Origin: Streptococcus sp. HMSC074B11
GTDB taxonomy: Bacteria > Bacillota > Bacilli > Lactobacillales > Streptococcaceae
Direction: 5' to 3'
Length of the DNA: 46,740 nt
NCBI RefSeq assembly: GCF_001808705.1
Contig: NZ_KV794225.1
Coordinates: 1 to 46,740 of the forward strand
The number at the start of each line of letters is the position of its first letter. The stretch's first letter is position 1. This document shows positions 1 to 6,718 of this stretch, piece after piece. The notes beneath the pieces were generated by a model. It was not told the origin of the DNA and did no database searches. It saw nothing but the letters and a program-made list of their open reading frames with translations. Made by a program: the position numbers and the translations under genes.

Positions 1-30
1 ACGGAGCGAGACGGACTGAAAGTCGCATAA

Positions 31-58
31 CAAAAAAGCGAAGATTCTCTTCGCTTTT
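31..58 (-). terminator. Intrinsic terminator after the ireB-ruvX-DUF1292 cluster
   Basis: On the minus strand AAGCGAAG, a 5-base loop and CTTCGCTT are followed by a T run. The flanks are A- and T-rich on both sides, so it may work in both directions. It closes the transcript that carries the hairpin array at 66-316. Confidence 0.8.
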
Positions 59-65
59 CACTGAA

Positions 66-316
66 TTAGCTAGTATTTAATTCTAGTATGGGAGAAAAAT
101 GCCCCCCGGAATTACCAGTTCTCTCTTATTTCAAGGAACTGGGCTGATACAGTCTCCCAGACTGCCTGCGTTTCCAATTTCTAGCGCAGAGCTAAAAACG
201 TTCCCCGAACGTTCCTGCTTTTTCTTATTTCTAGAAGCAAGGGTAAAAACGTTCCCCGGATGATCCAACTCTCTCCAGTTTCTAGGAGTTGGGCTAAAAA
301 CATCCCCCGGATGTTT
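66..316 (-). repeat. Tandem array of hairpins with conserved loops and covarying stems (3' UTR)
   Basis: Read on the minus strand, a two-hairpin unit repeats about every 60 bases. The larger hairpin always has a 14-base loop of the form CTAGAAAnnnGAnA: loops at 272-285, 221-234, 171-184 and 122-135. Its stem differs each time but stays complementary: CCAACTC/GAGTTGG, TGCTT/AAGCA, CTGCG/CGCAG, CCAGTTC/GAACTGG. The smaller hairpin has a GGG loop and also changes stems: AACATCC/GGATGTT (299-315), AACGTTC/GAACGTT (197-213), CAGTCT/AGACTG (150-164). Most are followed by a T run. A degraded fifth unit lies at about 66-113. It begins at the stop codon of the DUF1292 gene and ends before the terminator, so it should be a 3' UTR. 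I do not recognise it as a named element. Confidence 0.75.
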
Positions 317-622
317 TTACTCCTCCATAAAGCTGTTGAAGACTTCTTCAATCATGTTCCATTCATCTTCTGAATCTTCAGGGATTGGTTGCAATTCGCC
401 TTCTGTTCCATCTTCGTTTTCGATGAATGAGTATGCTTGGATTTCAACTTCGCCGTTTTCATCTTCTTCTGCATTAACTGGTACAAGAAGAACATAATTT
501 TTACCAAATTCTTCTTTTCCGTCAATAGTCAAAAGGATTTCAAACAAGGTTTCGTTTCCTTGCTCATCTACAAGTGTAATAAGTTCACGTTCTTCGTGAT
601 CGTGGTTGTGATCGTGTGACAT
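317..622 (-). CDS. DUF1292 family protein (YrzB-like)
   Basis: This is a 101-residue, very acidic cytosolic protein with the DUF1292 pattern: [21 protein letters not shown] near the start, then alternating strands such as YVLLVPV and [12 protein letters not shown]. The N-terminus is histidine- and aspartate-rich ([11 protein letters not shown]), which could bind metal, though that is inference. The function of the family is unknown. It has a clear GAGGAG ribosome binding site and lies 15 bases after ruvX, as the last gene of the ireB-ruvX-DUF1292 cluster that is conserved in Firmicutes. Its stop codon touches the first hairpin of the array downstream. Confidence 0.85.
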   Translation of the reverse strand: MSHDHNHDHEERELITLVDEQGNETLFEILLTIDGKEEFGKNYVLLVPVNAEEDENGEVEIQAYSFIENEDGTEGELQPIPEDSEDEWNMIEEVFNSFMEE

Positions 623-637
623 AGTTTCTCCTCTGTC

Positions 638-1057
638 TTAAAATTTTCTATCTAAATAATTTTGCAAAATCAATTGAGCAGCTAGTTTATCAATAACTTT
701 TTTACGCTTATTACGACTAATATCCGCTTGCTCAATCAACATACGCTCTGCAGCGACCGTAGTTAGGCGTTCATCTTGATACTCTACCGGTAGACCAAAG
801 AGTTCTTCCAGTTTGGCTCCATAGGCTTGACTGGCTTCCACGCGCGGTCCGCTGGTATTGTTCATGTTTTTAGGCAAACCAACAACAAAACGGTCTACCT
901 TATAGGTTTCAACGAGTTCCTTGAGGCGTTCAAAACCAAACTGACCTTGATCTTCATTGATTTGGATGATTTCAAGTCCTTGTGCCGTAAAACCTAACGG
1001 ATCGCTAATCGCTACTCCTACCGTTTTGGAACCAACGTCCAATCCCATAATTCTCAT
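638..1057 (-). CDS. ruvX: YqgF/RuvX family Holliday junction resolvase-like nuclease
   Basis: The 139-residue protein has the RNase H-like fold motifs of the YqgF family: [18 protein letters not shown] at the start, [11 protein letters not shown] in the middle with the GPR that follows, and [14 protein letters not shown] with the conserved acidic residues. Family members act in pre-16S rRNA 5' end maturation and possibly on branched DNA. The gene starts 3 bases after the ireB stop, so the two are probably translationally coupled. Met-1 and Met-4 are both possible starts. Length is normal for the family. Confidence 0.93.
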   Translation of the reverse strand: MRIMGLDVGSKTVGVAISDPLGFTAQGLEIIQINEDQGQFGFERLKELVETYKVDRFVVGLPKNMNNTSGPRVEASQAYGAKLEELFGLPVEYQDERLTTVAAERMLIEQADISRNKRKKVIDKLAAQLILQNYLDRKF

Positions 1058-1060
1058 AGA

Positions 1061-1327
1061 TTATAGATCGACTCCTTGTCCTTTAAGGTAGTAGCGAACC
1101 AGTTCTTCAACGATTTCATCTCGCTCATACTTACGGATTTGATTTCGTGCATTGTTATAACGAGGAACGTAAGCTGGGTCTCCACTGAGAACATAGCCCA
1201 CGATCTGGTTAATAGGGTTATAGCCCTTTTCATTCAAAGAAGCATAGACATCTGTCAATGTTTCACTGATTTCTTTTTTATTGGAATCGTCCAATTTAAA
1301 ACGTACGGTTTCTTCAGTAAATCCCAT
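1061..1327 (-). CDS. ireB: IreB family regulatory phosphoprotein (DUF965)
   Basis: The 88-residue protein [14 protein letters not shown]... matches the IreB/DUF965 family throughout, including [18 protein letters not shown] and [14 protein letters not shown]. In Enterococcus IreB is phosphorylated by the PASTA kinase IreK and tunes cephalosporin resistance; a link to the streptococcal kinase StkP is inference. The start at 1327 is preferred over an upstream ATG at 1369, because the -10 box lies at 1358-1363 and the upstream ATG would fall outside the transcript. The site AAAGAGGGTG precedes the chosen ATG. First gene of the ireB-ruvX-DUF1292 unit. Confidence 0.93.
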   Translation of the reverse strand: MGFTEETVRFKLDDSNKKEISETLTDVYASLNEKGYNPINQIVGYVLSGDPAYVPRYNNARNQIRKYERDEIVEELVRYYLKGQGVDL

Positions 1328-1357
1328 TCTAACACCCTCTTTCCTTAGAATAGTACT

Positions 1358-1363
1358 ATTATA
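1358..1363 (-). promoter_or_regulatory. Extended -10 promoter of ireB operon
   Basis: TGC-TATAAT on the minus strand, a pneumococcal extended -10 box. It lies about 30 bases upstream of the ireB ATG and decides the start of that gene. No good -35 box is visible. Confidence 0.65.
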
Positions 1364-1423
1364 GCACATTCGCGGTCGTTCTACAAATCACACAGTCTGA
1401 TTCTGCTGATTTTCTCTGACTTT

Positions 1424-1996
1424 TTACTGGACTGTTGCCCCATTTGCAACACGATTAGCAATATAGTCCTCTGGTTCGTTTTTCAATAGATTTTCCAGTC
1501 CAACATTCTTCAAGTATTCGTTTTCACTTGCTTTTTTGAGATCCAGTGTTTGGAAATCATAGCTAGTCTTGGTTTCCATTTCTTTCTCATTTAAAAGAGT
1601 CGTTTCAATGGTAAATCCTGAAATTTTTCGAGCCGCTTGAACAGACTCATCCTTATCCTCAGCTTCTTTAAGAGCTTTTTTAGCTTCATCTAATCCTCGC
1701 TCAGAAATATAATTTTTTAAATCTTCTGATACAGGACGCTTTTGCTGAATGGTCAAGCTCAAGAATTGATTGCCTTTGTAGGTAATGATTTGAGTTTGCT
1801 GTGCTCCACTCTCATCAGCTGGCAAAACCAAGGTCTTTGTAACAACTGTATTCTTGGTTGCATTTTCTAATACGGGCAAGGTAGACTGTAGAGCTTCTTG
1901 AGAACTCTCAGTAGTTGAAGCTGCTGTTTCTTTTTTCTGACCACATCCAACGAGCAAAAATAGTGCTGCGAATGTTCCAATGACTAACTTTTTCAT
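1424..1996 (-). CDS. Lipoprotein, possibly DUF1307/YehR-like
   Basis: The 190-residue precursor has a lipoprotein signal peptide: MKKLVIGTFAALFLL followed by lipobox LVGC, with Cys-19 as the lipidated residue. A serine/threonine-rich linker follows, then an alpha/beta domain rich in lysine and glutamate. Segments such as ISGFTIETTLLNEKEMETKT followed by SYDFQTLDLKKA recall the DUF1307 (YehR) lipoproteins, whose function is unknown. That family call is from memory of the pattern and is not secure. It lies 66 bases after spx on the same strand and may be cotranscribed with it. It should be anchored to the outer face of the membrane. Confidence 0.8.
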   Translation of the reverse strand: MKKLVIGTFAALFLLVGCGQKKETAASTTESSQEALQSTLPVLENATKNTVVTKTLVLPADESGAQQTQIITYKGNQFLSLTIQQKRPVSEDLKNYISERGLDEAKKALKEAEDKDESVQAARKISGFTIETTLLNEKEMETKTSYDFQTLDLKKASENEYLKNVGLENLLKNEPEDYIANRVANGATVQ

Positions 1997-2062
1997 AAAT
2001 CCTCACATGTTATCCAATTTAAATATTAGAGAAGGCCAGGAGTCACTCCCAGCCTTGATGCT

Positions 2063-2461
2063 TTATAGAGCCGCACGTAAACGCGCCTCTGCATTTTCCA
2101 CATTACGGACAGAGCGTGGCAAAAAGGCACGGATATCGTCTTCTTTATAGCCGACTTGTAGGCGTTTCTCATCTACAAGAATCGGACTTTTCAAGATACG
2201 TGGTGTTTCCATGATTAGGTTGAGTACTTCATTGACACTCAAATCTTCGATATCAACACCAAGGGCCTTTGCATAACGATTTTTCGATGATACGATACTT
2301 GCAATTCCATTGTCTGTTTTTGTCAAAATATCAAGTAGTTCTTCTCTCGTGATTCCTTCCTTACCGAGGTTTTGTTCTTTATAACTTAACTGGTGGGCAT
2401 TGAGCCAGGTCTTCGCTTTTTTACAGCTAGTACAACTTGAGACTGTATAAATTTTGATCAT
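2063..2461 (-). CDS. spx: Spx/ArsC family transcriptional regulator
   Basis: The 132-residue protein has the thioredoxin-like Spx fold with the redox switch CTSC at residues 10-13 (MIKIYTVSSCTSCKKAKTWL). It also has the family segment RPILKSPIL in the form RILKSPILVDEKRLQVGY and the R-rich C-terminus expected for binding the RNA polymerase alpha subunit. Spx reprogrammes transcription under disulfide stress and is degraded by ClpXP. Streptococci carry two paralogues (SpxA1, SpxA2), and I cannot tell which this is. Promoter: extended -10 at 2503-2508. Confidence 0.93.
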   Translation of the reverse strand: MIKIYTVSSCTSCKKAKTWLNAHQLSYKEQNLGKEGITREELLDILTKTDNGIASIVSSKNRYAKALGVDIEDLSVNEVLNLIMETPRILKSPILVDEKRLQVGYKEDDIRAFLPRSVRNVENAEARLRAAL

Positions 2462-2502
2462 GTACCTACCCCTTTCGCTACATGTTACTATCAGTTTAGA
2501 CT

Positions 2503-2508
2503 ATTATA
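2503..2508 (-). promoter_or_regulatory. Extended -10 promoter of spx
   Basis: TGG-TATAAT on the minus strand, about 42 bases upstream of the spx ATG. The stretch 2509-2596 between mgtA and spx is very A/T rich and holds no convincing terminator. Confidence 0.6.
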
Positions 2509-2596
2509 CCATAAAAAACATCGGACTTGCGACCTATTTTTAAAAAATTTTAACTTTTTTGGCAATTTTTGAACTTTTTTCTTGACAAAACACGAA

Positions 2597-5257
2597 CTAT
2601 AACCATTCTTTATATTTCTTAATGTAACATTTCTTAATAACTGTGACGCTAAACATATACAAGAAAATAATACAGATTAAGAACAGGAAGTAAGGAAGTC
2701 CTAAGGGTGCTAGACGAAGAATATTTACCAGTGGTCCATAAGGTAGACTGGTTACGAAAAAGGCTGCAAGCAGTGTCATCAAAATCACAAGCCAAGCTGG
2801 TCTGCTTTGTAGAAAAGGAACTTTTGCTGTACGAAGCATATGGATGACCATGGTTTGAGACCACATAGATTCGATGAACCATCCTGTTTGGAACAAGATA
2901 ATAAACTGAAGGGCAGATTCAGATCCATGAACATAATGATGACCTGTCACCAAGGGAACAATGATAAAGTAGAGGAAGATAAAGGTCAAAATATCAAAGA
3001 CAGATGAGATTGGACCCATCCAAACCATAAATCGCGTAATGGATTTTGCTTCCCATGTATGGGGTTGTTTAAGGAAGTCTTGATCCACATTATCAAATGG
3101 CAATGCCACACAAGACAAATCATAGACTAGGTTTAGGACAATGAGATGAACAGGAGCCATTGGTAAAAATGGTAAGAAAATGCTCGCAACAAGGAGTGAG
3201 AAGATATTCCCAAAGTTTGAACTGACGGTCATCTTGATGTACTTGGTCATGTTGGCGTAGACCTTACGGCCCTCAACGATACCAGTTTCAAGAACCATGA
3301 GATCCTTGTCTAGCAAAATAACATCCGCTGTTTCCTTAGCGATATCGACTGCTGTATCTACAGAAATTCCAACATCAGCCACCTTCATGGATGGAGCGTC
3401 GTTGATTCCATCTCCCATATAACCAACGGCATGACCATTTTTCTTTAACTGTAAAATGATACGAGCTTTTTGATCAGGAGACAATTTAGCAAATACTGTT
3501 ACACTTTCAACCGCTTCTGCCAATTCTTGATCTGTCATTTGGTCAATGTCAGCCCCTAAGAGCATATGCTCAACGTCCAAACCAACCTTTTCACAAATGG
3601 CTTGGGTTACTTTTTCGTTATCCCCAGTTAAAATTTTTGTTTTAACACCATGCTCAAGCAGAGCTTGAATAGCGGGTGCTGCAGATGGTTTTGGCGGATC
3701 CAAGAAGGCAAGGTACCCCGTAAGGATCATGTCACTTTCATCAGTCACAGCATAGGCATAATCTTCACGTAGACCTGACTTGTAACCAACACCTAAAACA
3801 CGCAAACCTTGACGGTTTAATTGACCAACTTCTGCTAATACTTCTTGGCGAATGTCTTCGGTTAGGGGAATGATCTCTCCGCGGTACTCCACGTGTGTCG
3901 AAATGTTCAACATTTCTTCTAAAGCGCCTTTGGTAACCATACTAACGACATTGCTATCATCTTTGACGATGACACTCATGCGTCTGCGTTCAAAGTCAAA
4001 AGGCAGTTCATCAATCTTTTGGAAGATTTTATCCAAATCTTGTAGAATAGCGTGTTCTTTAGCTTCTTTTTCAGTTCTACTGATAATGGCACGGTCCATC
4101 AAGTTTTTCAAACCGGTTTGGAAATGTGAATTTAGATAAGCTCTTCTTAAGACGGCCATATCCAAATCACCATGGATATCCAAGGGGTATTCTAAGACAA
4201 TCTCATCTTGCGTTAGAGTTCCAGTTTTATCCGTACATAGGATATCAATTGCTCCTAGGTCTTGAATAGCATTAAGTTTTTTGATAACCACCTTTTCCTT
4301 GGCCATAATAATGGAACCTTTGGCCAAGCTGGCTGTGATAATCATTGGAAGCATTTCTGGTGTAAGTCCGACACCGACGCTCAAGGCAAAGACTCCAGCC
4401 TCTAGCCAGTCTCCATCAGTCAACCCATTTGCGAAAAACACGATCGGAACCATGACAAGCATCAAGCGGATCAAGAGCCAAGAAATGCTGTTCATTTCAC
4501 GTTCAAAAGAAGTTGGCTCATCATAGGTGTTGAGAGTTTGCTCAATAGCTCCCATCATGGTGTCATCACCAACAGCGAGAACCATAGCTGTAGCACTTCC
4601 TGAGATAACGTTTGTCCCCATGAATGCCAAGGATTCTGCTTCTAAAAGACTCTCTACATTTTGATTAGTAGCTTTATTTAAAGCAAGCTTTTCGACTGCA
4701 TCACTTTCTCCAGTCAAACCTGACTGTTGAACAAAAAAGTCGCGGGATTCAAATAAGATGACATCTGCTGGAATCATATCTCCCGCACTTAATTTCACGA
4801 GATCTCCCACAACCAACTCATCGATGGGTAACTCTTGTTCAAGACCACCACGAATAACAGTTGCAGTATTGACAATCATTTTTGAAAGATTGGTTGTTGC
4901 CTTGTCGCTCCGCAATTCTTGGACAAAACGGATGCCTCCTGAAATCAAAACCAAGACAACGATAATAATAGAGGTCGTAGGATCCTCTTGGCCAGGTTTG
5001 GCAAGCCAGACGTTTGTAACGAGAGAGATAAAGGCAATCACAAGCAAAATGATTGTGAAGGGATTGATAATGGACTCATAAATCTTTTTAAAGATAGAAT
5101 CCTCTTGACCCTTGGTGATGGTGTTTTCACCATATAGGTCACGGTTTTCTTGAACTTGTTCTGAATCTAAGCCTTTTAGACTTGTATGATAAAAAGCTAG
5201 ACTCTCTTTAAATGGAGTTTGAATAGCTGCTGCTAATCTTTCTTTTGTAGTTTTCAT
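2597..5257 (-). CDS. mgtA: Magnesium-translocating P-type ATPase (P3B)
   Basis: The 886-residue protein has all P-type ATPase landmarks. These are the actuator TGES (in QQSGLTGESDAVEK, about residue 185), the phosphorylation site DKTGT (CTDKTGTLTQDEI, about residue 342) and the hinge GDGINDAP (about residue 630). The sequence VGVGLTPEMLPMIITASLAKG and the C-terminal membrane helices match the MgtA/MgtB class rather than Ca2+ pumps. It should import Mg2+ at the cytoplasmic membrane when Mg2+ is scarce. The ATG at 5257 has AGGAG six bases upstream. Regulation: the leader at 5258-5640 holds an M-box riboswitch, a terminator, a small leader ORF and alternative hairpins. corA, a second Mg2+ transporter, lies just beyond uvrA. 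Confidence 0.95.
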   Translation of the reverse strand: MKTTKERLAAAIQTPFKESLAFYHTSLKGLDSEQVQENRDLYGENTITKGQEDSIFKKIYESIINPFTIILLVIAFISLVTNVWLAKPGQEDPTTSIIIVVLVLISGGIRFVQELRSDKATTNLSKMIVNTATVIRGGLEQELPIDELVVGDLVKLSAGDMIPADVILFESRDFFVQQSGLTGESDAVEKLALNKATNQNVESLLEAESLAFMGTNVISGSATAMVLAVGDDTMMGAIEQTLNTYDEPTSFEREMNSISWLLIRLMLVMVPIVFFANGLTDGDWLEAGVFALSVGVGLTPEMLPMIITASLAKGSIIMAKEKVVIKKLNAIQDLGAIDILCTDKTGTLTQDEIVLEYPLDIHGDLDMAVLRRAYLNSHFQTGLKNLMDRAIISRTEKEAKEHAILQDLDKIFQKIDELPFDFERRRMSVIVKDDSNVVSMVTKGALEEMLNISTHVEYRGEIIPLTEDIRQEVLAEVGQLNRQGLRVLGVGYKSGLREDYAYAVTDESDMILTGYLAFLDPPKPSAAPAIQALLEHGVKTKILTGDNEKVTQAICEKVGLDVEHMLLGADIDQMTDQELAEAVESVTVFAKLSPDQKARIILQLKKNGHAVGYMGDGINDAPSMKVADVGISVDTAVDIAKETADVILLDKDLMVLETGIVEGRKVYANMTKYIKMTVSSNFGNIFSLLVASIFLPFLPMAPVHLIVLNLVYDLSCVALPFDNVDQDFLKQPHTWEAKSITRFMVWMGPISSVFDILTFIFLYFIIVPLVTGHHYVHGSESALQFIILFQTGWFIESMWSQTMVIHMLRTAKVPFLQSRPAWLVILMTLLAAFFVTSLPYGPLVNILRLAPLGLPYFLFLICIIFLYMFSVTVIKKCYIKKYKEWL

Positions 5258-5271
5258 GGGTTTCTCCTATC

Positions 5272-5294
5272 TGTATGAATGGTAATTTCATACA
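5272..5294 (-). promoter_or_regulatory. Hairpin B directly before the mgtA ribosome binding site
   Basis: On the minus strand TGTATGAA pairs perfectly with TTCATACA (8 bp, 7-base loop). It ends three bases before the AGGAG of mgtA at 5264-5268. Its 5' arm overlaps the 3' arm of hairpin A (5289-5352), so the two cannot coexist. Confidence 0.6.
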
Positions 5295-5352
5295 CAGGGA
5301 CCAATCACTTTATAAGGACAAAACGACACAAATCAGCGATTGGCTGTGTATG
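5289..5352 (-). promoter_or_regulatory. Hairpin A: leader ORF codons pair with sequence downstream of it
   Basis: On the minus strand CATACACAG-CCAATC (5338-5352), inside codons 10-15 of the leader ORF, can pair with GATTGG-TCC-CTGTGTATG (5289-5306). This gives 15 base pairs with one 3-base bulge. A ribosome on the leader ORF would break it and free the 5' arm of hairpin B. Confidence 0.6.
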
Positions 5353-5381
5353 TGCGGTTCTGGATGATCATCAATTTGCAT
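5310..5381 (-). CDS. Putative 23-residue leader peptide upstream of mgtA
   Basis: This short ORF reads MQIDDHPEPHIH, then SQSLICVVLSL, and ends in TAA. It has an excellent ribosome binding site (AAAGGAG, seven bases before ATG). It sits after the M-box terminator and 52 bases before mgtA, so it is translated only on read-through transcripts. The N-terminal mix of acidic residues and prolines (DDHPEP) recalls MgtL of enterobacteria, where acidic/proline codons destabilise ribosomes at low Mg2+ and switch on mgtA. The sequences are otherwise unrelated, so the parallel is functional inference. Histidines at residues 6, 10 and 12 are notable. Codons 10-15 form one arm of hairpin A. Confidence 0.6.
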   Translation of the reverse strand: MQIDDHPEPHIHSQSLICVVLSL

Positions 5382-5410
5382 CGTTTGTCTCCTTTCTTTG
5401 TTCTAAAACA

Positions 5411-5441
5411 GCAGAAAATCCTGCCATAAAATGGCAGGACT
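5411..5441 (-). terminator. Intrinsic terminator of the mgtA M-box leader
   Basis: On the minus strand TCCTGCCAT, a 3-base loop and ATGGCAGGA form a 9-bp stem followed by TTTT. It lies just after the M-box aptamer, where the expression platform of a transcriptional OFF switch belongs. Confidence 0.8.
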
Positions 5442-5459
5442 AAAAAACTTATTATCTGT

Positions 5460-5604
5460 TTTCGTTCAAGCTTTAACTCCATAGGGCGATGTAATGAGCT
5501 TAGTCTTGACCTTCGCGACCAGGACTGTTGACCAACGAGTAGTGTCTCCACTGCTTTGCGGTAGTCATCCGTATCCCTATGGTAGCCTCACCTACCGTTT
5601 TCGC
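5460..5604 (-). ncRNA. M-box (ykoK) magnesium riboswitch
   Basis: Read on the minus strand, the leader contains the conserved M-box blocks in order: GTAGGTGAGGCTACC (5581-5595), GGGATACGGATGACTACCG, TTGGTCAACAG, and GGAGTTAAAGC near the 3' end. These correspond to the Bacillus mgtE leader blocks (TTAGGTGAGGCT, GGAGATACG, GGGTCAACAG, GTGCTAAAGC). Binding of Mg2+ should favour the terminator at 5411-5441 and so switch mgtA off when Mg2+ is plentiful. The match was made by eye; a covariance-model score was not run. Confidence 0.9.
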
Positions 5605-5609
5605 CTTTC

Positions 5610-5638
5610 AGTATAAACCTTTAACTAGTAAAAGTCAA
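5610..5638 (-). promoter_or_regulatory. Sigma-A promoter of mgtA
   Basis: Minus strand: TTGACT (5633-5638), a 17-base spacer, then TATACT (5610-5615). The predicted start is about 5603, the first base of the M-box. It sits directly after the pepP stop codon with no terminator between, so read-through from uvrA-pepP would also enter the riboswitch. Confidence 0.85.
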
Positions 5639-5656
5639 CGATTTATCTCATTTTTC

Positions 5657-6718
5657 TTAGATTACGATTAATTCTTTTGGAGCAAGGGTTAATAACTCAC
5701 AACCTGTATCTGTAATCAGGATATCATCTTCGATACGAACCCCGTATTTCCCTTCAATATAAATACCCGGTTCATCAGTCAAGACCATACCAGTTTTGAT
5801 AACTTCTTTGGAAGTTTGACTAAAGTAAGGTTCTTCGTGGATATCAAGTCCGATACCATGCCCGATACCGTGTGTAAAGTATTCTCCATAGCCTGCTTCC
5901 ACAATAATATCACGAGGGATTTTATCAAAGTCACGGAAACCTAAGCCAGCCTTAGCTTGGTCAATCAATGCTTGGTTAGCCTTCAAAACTGTGTTGTAGA
6001 TTTCTGCTTGTTCATCACTGACATGACCCAGGTAGATAGTTCGTGTCATATCACTCACATAGTGGTCGTAAAGGCAACCGAAGTCCATGGTGATTGCTTC
6101 ACCTAGTTCTACTGGCTTGTGCATTGGGTGGGCATGAGGTTTAGAAGAGTTGATCCCACTAGCTAGAATCGTGTCAAAAGACAAACCAGCGGCGCCTAAT
6201 TCACGCATACGGAAGTCCAGGAAGTTGGCAATTTCAATTTCTGTCTTACCTGGCTTGATAAAGTCAAGAGCATCGTGGAAAGCTTGGTCTGAGATGGAAC
6301 AAGCCTTACGAATAGTCGCAATTTCTGTCTCATCCTTAATCATGCGAAGGGCTTCAACAAACTGTGTCTGTGGAACTAGTTCTAAACCTTCAAAGGCGGT
6401 TTGCATGCGGTGGTAATAAGAAACTGAAATCTCATCTTCAAACCCGATACGAGAAAGGCCCGTGTCTTTTGCAATCTTTGCGATAGTTGCCAACTCGTCA
6501 CGCTCTGCAAAAATCTCAAAACCAGTTACTTCTTGCTTAGCAGCGATGATATAGCGGGCATCTGTCACCAAGACCTGACGGTCACGACTGATGAAGACTG
6601 TTCCATTTGAACCCCAAAATCCTGTCAAATAGTAAACATTTTTAAGGTTATTGATAATGATTCCATCTAGTTCTTTTTCTTGCATTTTATCTAAAAATGC
6701 TTGCACACGTTTATTCAT
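5657..6718 (-). CDS. pepP: M24 family Xaa-Pro aminopeptidase
   Basis: The 353-residue protein is a two-domain pita-bread peptidase: an N-terminal creatinase-like domain (residues about 1-125), then the M24 catalytic domain. The metal ligands are visible in [50 protein letters not shown] and [12 protein letters not shown]. It should cleave the first residue from peptides with proline in position two, in the cytoplasm. Whether it acts as PepP or on dipeptides (PepQ) cannot be settled from sequence; the length favours an aminopeptidase P-like enzyme. Its start overlaps the uvrA stop by 8 bases, so the two are coupled. Confidence 0.92.
   Translation of the reverse strand: MNKRVQAFLDKMQEKELDGIIINNLKNVYYLTGFWGSNGTVFISRDRQVLVTDARYIIAAKQEVTGFEIFAERDELATIAKIAKDTGLSRIGFEDEISVSYYHRMQTAFEGLELVPQTQFVEALRMIKDETEIATIRKACSISDQAFHDALDFIKPGKTEIEIANFLDFRMRELGAAGLSFDTILASGINSSKPHAHPMHKPVELGEAITMDFGCLYDHYVSDMTRTIYLGHVSDEQAEIYNTVLKANQALIDQAKAGLGFRDFDKIPRDIIVEAGYGEYFTHGIGHGIGLDIHEEPYFSQTSKEVIKTGMVLTDEPGIYIEGKYGVRIEDDILITDTGCELLTLAPKELIVI

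Noticed and set aside
1-316. CRISPR-like array at the left edge
   Set aside because: The repeats differ in the stems and there are no unique spacers of constant length; the conserved parts are loops, so a structured RNA fits better.
5333-5551. 72-codon minus-strand ORF upstream of mgtA
   Set aside because: It runs through the M-box aptamer and the terminator and has no ribosome binding site; the structured RNA explains the sequence.
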